A DNA stretch of 64,000 nt from Martinezella tropici (GCA_000799755.1 JUHI01000009.1:1-64000), one strand, 5' to 3'; counted from the stretch's first letter, positions 52,087-61,072 are shown. The notes: generated from the sequence alone by a model not told the origin. Numbers and translations: made by a program.

Positions 52087-53367
52087 ATGACCGCTTACAA
52101 GGATCATCTCGGACGCCCGATCGTCGCCGTTACCGGCATGGGCATCATCACGTCGCTGGGGCAGGGCCTGGAGGACAACTGGAACGCATTGTCGTCCGGC
52201 ACATCCGGCATTCACGGCATTACCCGCTTTCCGACCGACGGACTTTCGACGCGGATCGCCGGTACCGTGGATTTCATCGATATTCCCGTCCCGAACGCTG
52301 TCGAACGCTCGTATGCCTTTGCGCGCGAGACGACCATCGAAGCACTGGCACAAGCCGGTATTTCCGGCGATTTCGGCGCGCCGCTCTTCCTGGCAGCACC
52401 GCCGATCGAGCCGGAGTGGAGCGCACGCTTTGCGCTTGCCGATCGTTCTCCGCCGGCGGATCATCAGGGCGACGCCTATGAGCGCTTTCTCGCTGCCATG
52501 CGTCAGCGTCCCGATCCGGCTTTCCATGAAGCAGCCCTTTTCGGCGCGATTTCCGAGCGTCTTGCCGACAGTTTCGGCACGCGCGGCCTGCCGGTGACGC
52601 TGTCGACGGCCTGTGCCTCGGGCGTGACTGCGATCCAGCTCGGTATCGAGGCGATCCGCCAGGGCCGCACCACGCGCGCGCTGACCGTTGCGACCGACGG
52701 TTCGCTCAGCGCCGAAGCGCTGATCCGCTTCTCGCTCCTTTCGGCGCTGTCCACCCAGAACGATCCGCCGACCAAGGCTTCCAAGCCGTTCAGCAAGGAC
52801 CGTGACGGCTTCGTCATCGCCGAAGGTGCTGCGACGCTGGTACTGGAATCGCTCGAGGCAGCGGTTGCGCGCGGCGCGAAGATCCTCGGCATCATGAAGG
52901 GCGCCGGTGACAAGGCCGATTCATTCCATCGCACGCGGTCTTCGCCTGATGGCGGTCCAGCGATTGCGACGATCCGTGCGGCTTTGGCCGATGCCGGCAT
53001 GGCCGAAACCGATATTGGCTACATCAACGCCCATGGCACATCGACGCCTGAGAACGACAAGATGGAGTATGGCTCCATGTCCGCCGTCTTCGGCGAACGG
53101 TTGCCCGCCATCCCGGTTTCATCGAACAAGTCGATGATCGGCCATACGCTGACGGCGGCCGGTGCAGTCGAGGCGGTGTTCTCGCTGCAGACCATGCTGA
53201 CCGGCACGCTGCCGCCGACCATCAACTACAACAATCCCGATCCGTCGATCGACCTCGACGTGGTGCCGAATAAGAAGCGTGAAAAGCAGGTGAATGCCGT
53301 CCTTTCGAACTCTTTCGGGTTCGGCGGGCAGAACGCCAGCCTTGTCATGGCCCTTGAACCGGCTTAA
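52087..53367 (+). CDS. fabF1XL: Beta-ketoacyl-ACP synthase II type, very-long-chain (FabF1XL)
   Basis: A 426-residue condensing enzyme with the full catalytic set: LSTACASGVT (Cys176), INAHGTSTPEND and NKSMIGHTLTAAGAVE for the two histidines, and GFGGQNASLV at the end. It would elongate the acyl-AcpXL chain together with FabF2XL. ATG at 52087 with GAGGAACAGGAT upstream; 10 bases after the previous stop. Confidence 0.93.
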   Translation: MTAYKDHLGRPIVAVTGMGIITSLGQGLEDNWNALSSGTSGIHGITRFPTDGLSTRIAGTVDFIDIPVPNAVERSYAFARETTIEALAQAGISGDFGAPLFLAAPPIEPEWSARFALADRSPPADHQGDAYERFLAAMRQRPDPAFHEAALFGAISERLADSFGTRGLPVTLSTACASGVTAIQLGIEAIRQGRTTRALTVATDGSLSAEALIRFSLLSALSTQNDPPTKASKPFSKDRDGFVIAEGAATLVLESLEAAVARGAKILGIMKGAGDKADSFHRTRSSPDGGPAIATIRAALADAGMAETDIGYINAHGTSTPENDKMEYGSMSAVFGERLPAIPVSSNKSMIGHTLTAAGAVEAVFSLQTMLTGTLPPTINYNNPDPSIDLDVVPNKKREKQVNAVLSNSFGFGGQNASLVMALEPA

Positions 53368-53421
53368 TCGGACCTTTGAACAACAAATAATAACTGCGCC
53401 CGAGAGGCGAAGGACTTTGCC

Positions 53422-54450
53422 ATGCGTGCTTTGCAACTGATCGACGACCGCAAACTTGAGATCACCGATCTGCCGGAGCCAGAGGCGCCGGGCGCTGGCG
53501 AGGTGACGCTGCGCGTCAAGGCCGTCGCCCTCAATCACATCGACGTCTGGGGCTGGCGCGGCATGGCGTTCGCCAAGCGCAAGATGCCGCTCGTCATCGG
53601 CGCGGAGGCTGCTGGCGTGGTCGAAGCAATCGGGCCAGGCGTTGCCAACGTCCTGCCGGGGCAGCTCGTGGCGATCTACGGTGCGCAGACCTGCGGCCTT
53701 TGCCGCCATTGCCGCGAGGGGCGCGACAATCTCTGCGAACATGTCAGCGGCGTCCACGGCTTCCATCTTGATGGCTTCGCGCAGGAAAAGGTCAATCTGC
53801 CGGCGCGGCTGCTCGTGCCGGCACCTCCCGGCGTCGATGCGATCGGCGCTGCCCTTGCGCCCGTCACTTTCGGCACCGTCGAGCACATGTTGTTCGACAA
53901 TGCCAAGCTGGAACCGGGCGAGACGATCCTCGTTCATGCCGGCGGCTCGGGCATCGGCACGGCTGCCATTCAGCTTGCCAAAAAGATCGGCTGCACCGTC
54001 ATCACCACGGTCGGCTCGGACGACAAGATCGAGAAGGCGAAGGCTCTCGGCGCCGACCATGTCATCAACTATCGCACCGACCGCTTCGAAGGCGTCGTGC
54101 GCAAGCTGACGAAGAAGAAGGGTGTCGACGTGGTCTTCGAGCATGTCGGTAAGGATACCTGGGCAGGCTCGATGCTCTGCATGAAGCGCGGCGGCCGCCT
54201 CGTCACCTGTGGCTCGACCTCGGGCGTTTCCACCGAAATGAACCTGATGATGCTGTTCCAGCAGCAGCTGAAGCTGTTCGGTTCCTTCGGCTGCCGCATG
54301 GAGAATATGGCCAATGCGATGCAGAAGATGGCGCGTGGCCTCGTTCATCCCGTGATCGATACCGAAGTCGGCTTCCACGACATCGACCGGGCGCTGGAGC
54401 GGATGGAATCGCGCCAGATCTTCGGCAAGATCATCCTGAAGATGGATTGA
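53422..54450 (+). CDS. Zinc-type alcohol dehydrogenase family protein of the lipid A block
   Basis: A 342-residue MDR-family oxidoreductase. The catalytic domain has GAEAAGVVEAIGPGV and CGLCRHCREGRDNLCEH (structural-zinc cysteines), and the cofactor domain has ILVHAGGSGIGTAAIQLAKK. In rhizobia the gene at this place (often called adh2XL or fabXL) is proposed to serve as the enoyl or keto reductase of very-long-chain fatty acid synthesis; the exact step is not proven by sequence. Its stop overlaps or abuts the lpxXL start. Confidence 0.85.
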   Translation: MRALQLIDDRKLEITDLPEPEAPGAGEVTLRVKAVALNHIDVWGWRGMAFAKRKMPLVIGAEAAGVVEAIGPGVANVLPGQLVAIYGAQTCGLCRHCREGRDNLCEHVSGVHGFHLDGFAQEKVNLPARLLVPAPPGVDAIGAALAPVTFGTVEHMLFDNAKLEPGETILVHAGGSGIGTAAIQLAKKIGCTVITTVGSDDKIEKAKALGADHVINYRTDRFEGVVRKLTKKKGVDVVFEHVGKDTWAGSMLCMKRGGRLVTCGSTSGVSTEMNLMMLFQQQLKLFGSFGCRMENMANAMQKMARGLVHPVIDTEVGFHDIDRALERMESRQIFGKIILKMD

Positions 54451-54455
54451 GCCGC

Positions 54456-55388
54456 GTGAAGCTCTTCATCACCCGGATCGTCCTTGCGCTCAGAAACTTC
54501 CGGCAGTGGCTGGTGGCGCAGGTTATTTTCGGCTTCCTCAATTTCCTGAAGCTGTTTCCGGCTGATGGCGGGATCAATTTTGCCGATTGGCTGACCCGCA
54601 AGATCGGCCCGCGCATGCGCCGGCACAAGCTGATGCTGACCAATCTGCGCAACGCTTTTCCCGAGAAGAGCGAGGCGGAGATCGAAGAGGTCGCGCGCGC
54701 AAGCTGGGGCAATATGGGGCGGCTGGCTGCGGAGTATGTCTTTCTCGACCGGCTTTTTGACTTCGATCCCCATAGCGACAAGCCCGGCCGCATCGAAGTT
54801 TCTGGCATTCCGATCTTCCTTGATCTCAGGGACAATCCGCGGCCGTTCATCGTCTTTACCGGGCATACGGGCAATTTCGAGCTGCTTCCCGTTGCTGGCG
54901 CTGCCTTCGGTCTGACGGTCACTGTCTTGTTCCGGCCGCCGAACAATCCGTATGTCGCCCAGAAGGTCTTCGATTTTCGCGCCAAGCGCATGGGCAATCT
55001 CGTGCCGTCGCATGCGGGTTCGTCCTTCAGCCTTGCGCGCGAGCTGGAAGCGGGGCGCGGCGTCGGCGTGCTTGTCGACCAGAAATTCCGCAAAGGTCTG
55101 AACACCCTATTCTTTGGCCGGGACGTGAAGACGAATCCGCTGTTGCCGAAGCTCGTGCGCCAGTTCAATTGCGAGGTCTATCCCGCCCGCTGCATCCGTT
55201 TGCCTAACAATCGTTATAGGCTCGAGATCGAACCGAAGCTGGAGATGCCGCGCAACGAGGCCGGCGGTCTCGATCTGACGGCGACGGCCCAGATGCTGAA
55301 CGACAAGGTCGAAAGCTGGGTGCGGGAGAATCCCGAGCAGTGGCTGTGGTATCACGATCGCTGGAATATCAAGAAAAGCGTTTTCTAG
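54456..55388 (+). CDS. lpxXL: Very-long-chain lipid A acyltransferase LpxXL
   Basis: A member of the LpxL/HtrB acyltransferase family, about 310 residues: a basic hydrophobic N-terminal anchor (about 5-30), FTGHTGNFELLP with the H-x4-E catalytic motif, and LFRPPNNPY and VDQKFRKG. It transfers the C28 chain from AcpXL to lipid A at the inner membrane. The start is uncertain: GTG 54456 or TTG 54447, the latter overlapping the dehydrogenase stop. It ends the acpXL block. Confidence 0.92.
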   Translation: MKLFITRIVLALRNFRQWLVAQVIFGFLNFLKLFPADGGINFADWLTRKIGPRMRRHKLMLTNLRNAFPEKSEAEIEEVARASWGNMGRLAAEYVFLDRLFDFDPHSDKPGRIEVSGIPIFLDLRDNPRPFIVFTGHTGNFELLPVAGAAFGLTVTVLFRPPNNPYVAQKVFDFRAKRMGNLVPSHAGSSFSLARELEAGRGVGVLVDQKFRKGLNTLFFGRDVKTNPLLPKLVRQFNCEVYPARCIRLPNNRYRLEIEPKLEMPRNEAGGLDLTATAQMLNDKVESWVRENPEQWLWYHDRWNIKKSVF

Positions 55389-55660
55389 CACCCCGCTTTG
55401 ACGGGTTGCCCGTCGATCACTATGCATACTTGCATCCGGTCTTCATGCAGTCATTGTGGCCGGTAAGCCTTGCATTTCAGAAAGTTCTCCTTTGCCGAGA
55501 ACTTCCGCTCATCCGGATTGAAAGTAGGGGTAAGTCATGTTAATTCACATTATAGAAAGTTTGGTGAGAATGCGGACACCAAGCTGAATATCCTTGGGCA
55601 TGGCAACGCCGGGAAACGAGGCCCCTGCGTCCTGTTATGTTCAGGGACAGGAGGGCAATT

Positions 55661-56383
55661 TTGCTGGCACTCTTTCATGCCTTCTCCATGAAATGCAATC
55701 AGATTCAGCGTGCGATAAAACTTGGCGATGACGAGCTGGTGGCATCACTCGATCGCGAATTGGAGCCACTTATCGCGGCTATTCTGGCCTACAAGGCCAC
55801 GAGTCTGCTTGAAATTTACATGCAGCTCCAGTTCATGAACAATCTTATCAGGGAAGAATCGGATGACCGCTCGCGAGTGATGCGTAATTCTGCATCGCTT
55901 TCGGTGCTGATCGATCGCTATTTCGGCGGCGCGAACGAAGCGGCTGGCGAGGTTTTGCGGGCGTTTTCCAGCGAGAAGATCGAGCGGGACGACGTGTTCG
56001 GCTTCGAGGATGGCAGCGTCCTGAACGATGTCATTCTGGATAGTCTTCCCGATCGTGTTGCCGTCGTCACGCGGGATTATCGCTATCTCTATAGCAATGC
56101 TGCCAATTCCGAGTTCATGAAGTCGAAGTCGATGGAGCTTGTCGGGCGCCATATATCCGAGTTCATCGGGTCCGAAGATTTCGAAGGTAGCGTAAAGGCG
56201 AAGCTGGATGCCTGCTTTGCCGGCGAGAAGGTGGAGTGTCTTTACCCCTCCTATCGTCAGATCGAGCCGGGCAAGGTATTCCACTGCACGATGACGCCAC
56301 TGCGGGCGAAGTCTGTGATCATCGGCGCATTGCTCGTCATGCACGAGATTATCGCCGTTCCCGCCGGTATGCTGGTGGCCTGA
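55661..56383 (+). CDS. PAS-domain protein with helical N-terminus, function unknown
   Basis: About 240 residues. The first half is helical (FHAFSMKCNQIQRAIKLGDD; LLEIYMQLQFMNNLIREESD). The second half is a PAS domain beginning VILDSLPDRVAVVTRDYRYL and ending HCTMTPLRAKSVIIGALLV. No output domain is seen, so it may act by protein contact. I favour the TTG at 55661 because GGAGG lies six bases ahead of it; ATG 55637 and ATG 55688 are alternatives. It is convergent with a small cysteine-rich protein gene, and their stops share one palindrome. Confidence 0.7.
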   Translation: MLALFHAFSMKCNQIQRAIKLGDDELVASLDRELEPLIAAILAYKATSLLEIYMQLQFMNNLIREESDDRSRVMRNSASLSVLIDRYFGGANEAAGEVLRAFSSEKIERDDVFGFEDGSVLNDVILDSLPDRVAVVTRDYRYLYSNAANSEFMKSKSMELVGRHISEFIGSEDFEGSVKAKLDACFAGEKVECLYPSYRQIEPGKVFHCTMTPLRAKSVIIGALLVMHEIIAVPAGMLVA

Positions 56384-56398
56384 ACCGCGGTTCAGGCC
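56377..56398. terminator. Perfect 22-bp palindrome spanning two convergent stop codons
   Basis: GGCCTGAACCGCGGTTCAGG plus CC forms an uninterrupted palindrome. The PAS gene stop (56381-56383) and the stop of the convergent small gene (56392-56394) both lie in it. It could halt both transcripts, although T-tracts are lacking. Confidence 0.5.
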
Positions 56399-56574
56399 CC
56401 GAATAGCAGTTTTCCGATTGAATCCTGCAGCAGGCGAGGATCTTCCTCGCCTGGTTTCTTGTTGTCCTGATCGGGCTCGGCCGCGGTGGATCGCAATTTG
56501 TCGTCCGTCCGCGCGTCACCGCCACTGCATTCGAAGCAGTAGCAGCGGAATCTGATGACTTTCGGCTTCTTCAT
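56392..56574 (-). CDS. Small cysteine-containing protein coupled to a zinc-regulated GTPase
   Basis: A 60-residue protein whose ATG overlaps the stop of the COG0523 GTPase gene (ATGA), so it depends on the same transcript and hence on the Zur box upstream. It starts MKKPKVIRFRCYCFECSGGD; the cysteines at 11, 13 and 16 could bind metal. The rest is acidic and polar without a recognised domain. A zinc-binding or partner protein of the GTPase is a reasonable guess only. Confidence 0.65.
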   Translation of the reverse strand: MKKPKVIRFRCYCFECSGGDARTDDKLRSTAAEPDQDNKKPGEEDPRLLQDSIGKLLFGA

Positions 56575-57776
56575 GCTGCCGGCCCGTTCCAGCTGGCAAA
56601 CGGATCGGGCAGATTTCGCCAGCGCTCCGGCGTGAAGTGGTCCGCCTCGATCAGGCAGGCATCCAAGTCTGCCGTGATTTGCTGTTCGCTCATTGGGTCT
56701 GCGCCGATGAACACCAGCTCCTGGCGGCGATCTCCCCAGACCGGATCGAGGTAAGGCGCCAGCGCGCGCTTGAAGCCCGGATCTCGCGGCCATTGATCCT
56801 GCGGCACGGCAGCCCACCAGAGGCCCATCTTGCTGGTGCGGATGAGGGCGCCAGCCTGGCTCATCTCTCCGACATAATAGGGTCTGGTCGCGAGCCAGAA
56901 GAAGCCTTTGGCGCGAACGACGCCGGGCCAGGACCGATTAAGGAAGTCCTGAAATTTAAGGGGATCGAACGGTTTCTTCGCGCGATAGACGAAGGAGCGG
57001 ATGCCATACTCTTCCGTTTCGGGAATGTGGTCCTTGAAGCCGTGCAGCTCCTTATACCAGAGCGGATGGGTTTCGGCGCGATCGATGTCGAAGCGGCCCG
57101 TACCGAGCACCTCGGCCGGTTCTACTGCACCGAAATCGGCTTCGATCAGACGCGCGTCGGGATTGAGCCCGACGATGATCTTGCGGGCGGCATCGCGCTG
57201 TTCGGCTGTTGCCGAACCGACCTTGTTCAGAATGACGACATCGGCGAACTCGATCTGCTCGACCAGAAGATCGACGATCGTCCGGTTGTCGCCATCGCCG
57301 GCGGTTTCGCCGCGATCGGCGAGGAAGTCCGTCGAGCCATAATCGGCGAGAAGATTGGCCGCATCGACGACGGTGACCATCGTATCGAGCCGGGACACAT
57401 CGGAAAGGCTGCTGCCATCCTCATCGCGAAACTCGAAAGTGGTGGCGACGGGCAGGGGTTCGGCGATGCCAGTCGATTCGATCAAAAGATAGTCGAAGCG
57501 ATCCTGTTCGGCGAGCTGGCGGACCTCCTTCAGCAGGTCGTCGCGCAGCGTGCAACAGATGCAGCCGTTCGTCATCTCGACGAGCTGTTCTTCCGTGCGG
57601 GAGAGATTGGCGCCGCCGTCGCGCACCAGTGCTGCATCGATATTCACTTCGCTCATGTCGTTGACGATGACGGCAACGCGCAGGCCCTCACGATTGTTGA
57701 GGATATGGTTGAGCAGCGTCGTCTTGCCGGCGCCGAGGAAACCGGAGAGGACGGTGACCGGGAGCTTCTTGTTCAT
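56571..57776 (-). CDS. COG0523 GTPase, zinc metallochaperone type (ZigA/YciC-like)
   Basis: A 401-residue G3E GTPase: Walker A LSGFLGAGKTT near 10-20, the metal-binding CICC near 72, LIESTGIAEP, and NKVG for guanine recognition. The C-terminal CobW_C domain runs to the end (GFFWLATRPYY, GLWWAAVP, DRRQELVFIG). Such proteins deliver zinc to client enzymes under zinc limitation. A perfect 17-bp Zur-like box lies 15 bases upstream of the ATG. It differs from the CobW at 34.7 kb, which sits with cobN. Confidence 0.92.
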   Translation of the reverse strand: MNKKLPVTVLSGFLGAGKTTLLNHILNNREGLRVAVIVNDMSEVNIDAALVRDGGANLSRTEEQLVEMTNGCICCTLRDDLLKEVRQLAEQDRFDYLLIESTGIAEPLPVATTFEFRDEDGSSLSDVSRLDTMVTVVDAANLLADYGSTDFLADRGETAGDGDNRTIVDLLVEQIEFADVVILNKVGSATAEQRDAARKIIVGLNPDARLIEADFGAVEPAEVLGTGRFDIDRAETHPLWYKELHGFKDHIPETEEYGIRSFVYRAKKPFDPLKFQDFLNRSWPGVVRAKGFFWLATRPYYVGEMSQAGALIRTSKMGLWWAAVPQDQWPRDPGFKRALAPYLDPVWGDRRQELVFIGADPMSEQQITADLDACLIEADHFTPERWRNLPDPFASWNGPAA

Positions 57777-57791
57777 GGCAACCTCTTTGTA

Positions 57792-57808
57792 ATGTAATAT
57801 CATTACAT
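57792..57808. promoter_or_regulatory. Zur box upstream of the zinc GTPase gene
   Basis: ATGTAATATCATTACAT is a perfect palindrome (ATGTAAT / ATTACAT around 3 bases), 15 bases before the GTPase start. It matches the alphaproteobacterial Zur operator pattern and resembles the boxes in the znuA-znuC interval. Zur with zinc would repress from here. Confidence 0.82.
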
Positions 57809-57819
57809 TCGTTGTGATG

Positions 57820-57844
57820 AAAAAAGCGAGCAACAGGCTCGCTT
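57820..57844 (-). terminator. Terminator of znuA
   Basis: On the minus strand AAGCGAGC (57844-57837) and GCTCGCTT (57831-57824) form an 8-bp stem with a 5-base loop, followed by TTTT. It lies 24 bases after the znuA stop. Confidence 0.8.
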
Positions 57845-57867
57845 CCTTCGGCGATATCAAGCCTTGC

Positions 57868-58827
57868 TCAGGAGAGGCAGGCTTTCAGGGAACTTGCGAT
57901 GCCGCGCATCAGGTCGAAATAGAGATCCGGTCCTTGCGGCAGCGTTGCGGCTTCCGGATCGAGTACGCCCGATTTCGCGGATGTGCCTTCCAGCACCACA
58001 TTGACCAGATTCGGCTCGAATTGCGGTTCGGCGAAGACGCAGGTGGCGCCGAGATCGGCGACCTTGCTGTGGATTTCCGCGACGCGCTGTGCGCCGGGAA
58101 TGGTTTCCGGGCTGACGGTGATGGAGCCGGAGACGCGTACTCCATAGCGGCGCTCGAAATATTGATAGGCATCGTGGAAGACGATAAAGGGCTTGTCCTT
58201 CACGGGAGCGATCGTCGAGGCGATTTCGCTGTCCAGGGCGTCGAGTTTGTCGTTCAGCGCTTTCTGGTTGGCTTCATAGGTCAGCGCATTGGCAGGATCG
58301 GCAGCGACCAGCGACGTCGTGATTTCGGCGACCATCGCCTTGGCATTGTGCGGATCGAGCCAAAGATGGGTATCGAACTCGCCATGATCATGGTCGTGGC
58401 CATCAGCGTGATCGTCGCCGGCTTCATGTTCGTCGCCATCATCATGCGGCTCGAATGCGCCGCCTTCGCGGAATTTCAGCTTGGTGATTCCGGGCGCATC
58501 GTCGAGCTCGACGACGGTCGCATTGCCACCAAGCGCTGTCAGCGGTTTCTGCAGAAAGGCTTCCATGCCCGGGCCGACCCAGAAGACCAGCTGAGCTTGC
58601 TGGAGGCTACGTGCATTCGACGGCTTGAACGCATAGGTATGCGGGGAAGCGGCTCCATCGACGATTAGATCGGGCGTCCCGACGCCTTGCATGATCGCGG
58701 CGACCAGCGAGTGGATAGGCTTGATCGAGACGACGACTTTCGGCGCATCGGCTGCGGCTGTGCCGACAAACAGCCCGGAAAGCAAGAGGGAGGCGGCGAG
58801 GGGGAGGAAGGCTTTTGCTGCGTTCAT
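57868..58827 (-). CDS. znuA: Zinc ABC importer, periplasmic binding protein
   Basis: A 319-residue cluster A-I metal-binding protein. The signal peptide occupies about residues 1-26. Zinc ligands of the family are seen at SPHTYAFKPS (H63) and FDTHLWLDPH (H154 region). Between them lies the charged, histidine-rich loop of about 128-154 (EPHDDGDEHEAGDDHADGHD), typical of ZnuA and probably a zinc collector. It is divergent from znuC, with two Zur-type boxes between. Confidence 0.95.
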   Translation of the reverse strand: MNAAKAFLPLAASLLLSGLFVGTAAADAPKVVVSIKPIHSLVAAIMQGVGTPDLIVDGAASPHTYAFKPSNARSLQQAQLVFWVGPGMEAFLQKPLTALGGNATVVELDDAPGITKLKFREGGAFEPHDDGDEHEAGDDHADGHDHDHGEFDTHLWLDPHNAKAMVAEITTSLVAADPANALTYEANQKALNDKLDALDSEIASTIAPVKDKPFIVFHDAYQYFERRYGVRVSGSITVSPETIPGAQRVAEIHSKVADLGATCVFAEPQFEPNLVNVVLEGTSAKSGVLDPEAATLPQGPDLYFDLMRGIASSLKACLS

Positions 58828-58855
58828 GCGATAAATGCCCTTGAATGGGTCTGTT

Positions 58856-58888
58856 ATGTTATTACATCAATTGCGTTATGCTATAACG
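58856..58888. promoter_or_regulatory. Two Zur-type boxes between znuA and znuCB-zur
   Basis: ATGTTATTACAT (58856-58867) and CGTTATGCTATAACG (58874-58888, arms CGTTAT and ATAACG perfect) lie side by side between the divergent starts. They fit the Zur operator and would let zinc-loaded Zur repress both directions, including zur itself. Confidence 0.78.
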
Positions 58889-58927
58889 TGTGCGATAGCA
58901 TGGCGCAATAGTGCAATTGGAAATTTC

Positions 58928-59806
58928 ATGCTTTCTCCCATCGACAGCAAGAGCCGGCCGCTGGTGTCGCTCCATGATGTCGGCGTCCGCCGCAGTGGCC
59001 GCTGGCTGGTGCGCGGCGTCGATTTTTCCGTGAGCCGAGGCGAGATCGTCACCCTCATCGGCCCGAACGGTTCGGGTAAGTCGACCAGCGCGAAGACGGC
59101 GATCGGCGTCATGAAGCCGGATGAGGGGCGCGTCGAGCGCCTAGCCAATCTGAAGGTTGGCTATGTCCCGCAGAAGCTTGCCATCGATTGGACCTTGCCT
59201 CTCAGCGTGCAGCGGTTGATGACGCTGACCGGGCCTCTGCCGGAGCGCGAGCTGATCGCGGCACTGGAGGCTGTTGGCATTGCCCATCTCGCCGGGGCCG
59301 AGGTGCAGCATCTGTCCGGCGGAGAGTTCCAGCGGGCGTTGCTTGCGCGCGCCATAGCCCGCAAGCCCGATCTGCTTGTGCTTGACGAACCGGTTCAGGG
59401 GGTCGATTTCAATGGCGAGATTGCACTTTATGATCTCATCAAATCGATCCGCAATTCGCAGGGCTGCGGTATCCTGTTGATTTCACACGATCTGCATGTC
59501 GTCATGGCAGCGACGGATACGGTCGTTTGCCTGAACGGCCATGTCTGCTGCCGCGGCACGCCGCAGGCAGTCAGCCAGAGCCCGGAATACGTAAAGCTTT
59601 TTGGGACGCGGGCGGCGCAATCCCTGGCGATCTACAGCCATCATCACGACCATACGCATCTTCCTGACGGTCGCGTCCAGCACGCGGATGGCTCGATCAC
59701 GGACCATTGCCATGCCGATGACGGTCATCACCATCATGAGCATGACGATCATCGGCACGATCACGACGATCATCATCACCACGCAGAGGGAGGGCGCCAT
59801 GTTTGA
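58928..59806 (+). CDS. znuC: Zinc ABC importer, ATP-binding protein with histidine-rich tail
   Basis: A 292-residue ATPase: Walker A GPNGSGKST near 44-52, signature LSGGEFQRALLAR, Walker B DLLVLDEPVQGVD and H-loop LISHDLHV. The last 50 residues are packed with histidine and aspartate (HHHDHTHLPDGRVQHADG, then a run of His/Asp to the end), probably a zinc sensor or buffer as in other alphaproteobacterial ZnuC. The start at 58928 follows the Zur boxes. It overlaps znuB by 8 bases. Confidence 0.95.
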   Translation: MLSPIDSKSRPLVSLHDVGVRRSGRWLVRGVDFSVSRGEIVTLIGPNGSGKSTSAKTAIGVMKPDEGRVERLANLKVGYVPQKLAIDWTLPLSVQRLMTLTGPLPERELIAALEAVGIAHLAGAEVQHLSGGEFQRALLARAIARKPDLLVLDEPVQGVDFNGEIALYDLIKSIRNSQGCGILLISHDLHVVMAATDTVVCLNGHVCCRGTPQAVSQSPEYVKLFGTRAAQSLAIYSHHHDHTHLPDGRVQHADGSITDHCHADDGHHHHEHDDHRHDHDDHHHHAEGGRHV

Positions 59807-60626
59807 CGATTTCTTCCTGCGTGCAGTTGTTGCCGGCGTTGGCTTGGCGCTGACGACAGGGCCGCTTGGCTGCTTCATCATCTGGCGGCGCATGGCCTAT
59901 TTCGGCGATACGATTTCGCATTCGGCGCTACTCGGCGTAGCGCTGTCGCTGCTTTTCCAGCTGAACCTCACGCTTTCCGTGTTTGCTGTTGCGGCGCTTG
60001 TGTCGATCCTGCTACTTTTCCTGCAGCGGCGTCAGGCGCTGTCGGCGGATGCGCTGCTCGGCATTCTCTCGCATGCGACGCTGGCGATCGGTCTTGTTAT
60101 CGTCGCCTTCATGAGCTGGGTCAGGATCGATCTCATCGCCTTCCTCTTCGGCGACATTCTCGCTGTCAGCAAATCTGACATCGCGGTGATCTGGGGCGGC
60201 GGAATCTTCGTCCTGGCGGCGATCGCCTGGCTTTGGCGGCCGCTTTTGGCCTCGACTGTCAATCCCGAGCTTGCCGAGGCCGAGGGATTGCGGCCGGAGC
60301 GCGCAAGGCTGCTCTTCATGTTGCTGATGGCCGTGGTGATCGCGATCGCCATGAAGATCGTCGGCATACTTCTTATCACCGCGCTGCTGATCATTCCCGC
60401 CGCCACGGCACGCCGCTTTGCCGCGACGCCGGAGACGATGGCGATCTTCGCCTCGCTGCTCGGTGCTGTCGCCGTCGTCGGCGGATTGTTCGGCTCGCTG
60501 CGCTACGACACGCCGTCCGGCCCTTCCATCGTCGTCGCCGCGCTTATTCTATTTATCGTCAGTCTGCTGCCCCTCGTTCGCAGGGCCGGCACGCCAGCGG
60601 CGCAACAGAGAGGACAGTCGTTATGA
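59799..60626 (+). CDS. znuB: Zinc ABC importer, permease
   Basis: A 275-residue inner-membrane protein of the ABC-3 metal permease family with about eight hydrophobic segments. LGCFIIWRRMAYFGDTISHS near 24-43 and KIVGILLITALLIIPAATAR near 210 are family landmarks. Start at the ATG at 59799 within the end of znuC; the stop overlaps the zur ATG (ATGA). Confidence 0.95.
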   Translation: MFDDFFLRAVVAGVGLALTTGPLGCFIIWRRMAYFGDTISHSALLGVALSLLFQLNLTLSVFAVAALVSILLLFLQRRQALSADALLGILSHATLAIGLVIVAFMSWVRIDLIAFLFGDILAVSKSDIAVIWGGGIFVLAAIAWLWRPLLASTVNPELAEAEGLRPERARLLFMLLMAVVIAIAMKIVGILLITALLIIPAATARRFAATPETMAIFASLLGAVAVVGGLFGSLRYDTPSGPSIVVAALILFIVSLLPLVRRAGTPAAQQRGQSL

Positions 60627-61021
60627 CCACTCCGGTGCTTACCAAGAACCAGGCCCTCGTTTTTGATACGCTGACGAAGGCGGAAGCGCCGCTCAGCGCC
60701 TATACCATTCTCGACAAGCTGCGCGACCAGGGGTTTCGGGCGCCGCTGCAGGTTTATCGCGCGCTCGACAAGCTGCTGGAATATGGCGTGGTGCATCGGC
60801 TCGAGAGCATCAATTCCTTCGTTGCCTGCGCCCATCCGCACGAGAATTGCCACAGCCACGGTCTCGTCGCCTTCGCCATTTGCGAAAGCTGCGGCCAGGT
60901 GATCGAGTTTCACGACCATGAGGTCGACCACCGACTGATGGACTGGCTGAAATCGCAGAAGTTCAAGGCGGAAAAGTCGACCATCGAAATCCGCGGCCAT
61001 TGCGCCAATTGCGCGGCCTAG
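60623..61021 (+). CDS. zur: Zinc uptake regulator (Fur family)
   Basis: Zur represses zinc-uptake genes when loaded with zinc. The 132-residue protein has an N-terminal winged helix (YTILDKLRDQGFRAPLQVYR) and the structural-zinc pairs C87-x2-C90 and C127-x2-C130, plus sensory-site candidates in HPHENCHSHG and FHDHEVDH. It overlaps znuB by 4 bases. The zur-controlled boxes lie in front of znuA/znuC and the GTPase gene. A small hairpin follows the stop at 61021-61036. Confidence 0.94.
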   Translation: MTTPVLTKNQALVFDTLTKAEAPLSAYTILDKLRDQGFRAPLQVYRALDKLLEYGVVHRLESINSFVACAHPHENCHSHGLVAFAICESCGQVIEFHDHEVDHRLMDWLKSQKFKAEKSTIEIRGHCANCAA

Positions 61022-61072
61022 CCTCCTGCTGGAGGCTTACTGCATAGTCCGTCAGTTATTTATGAGTATTTT

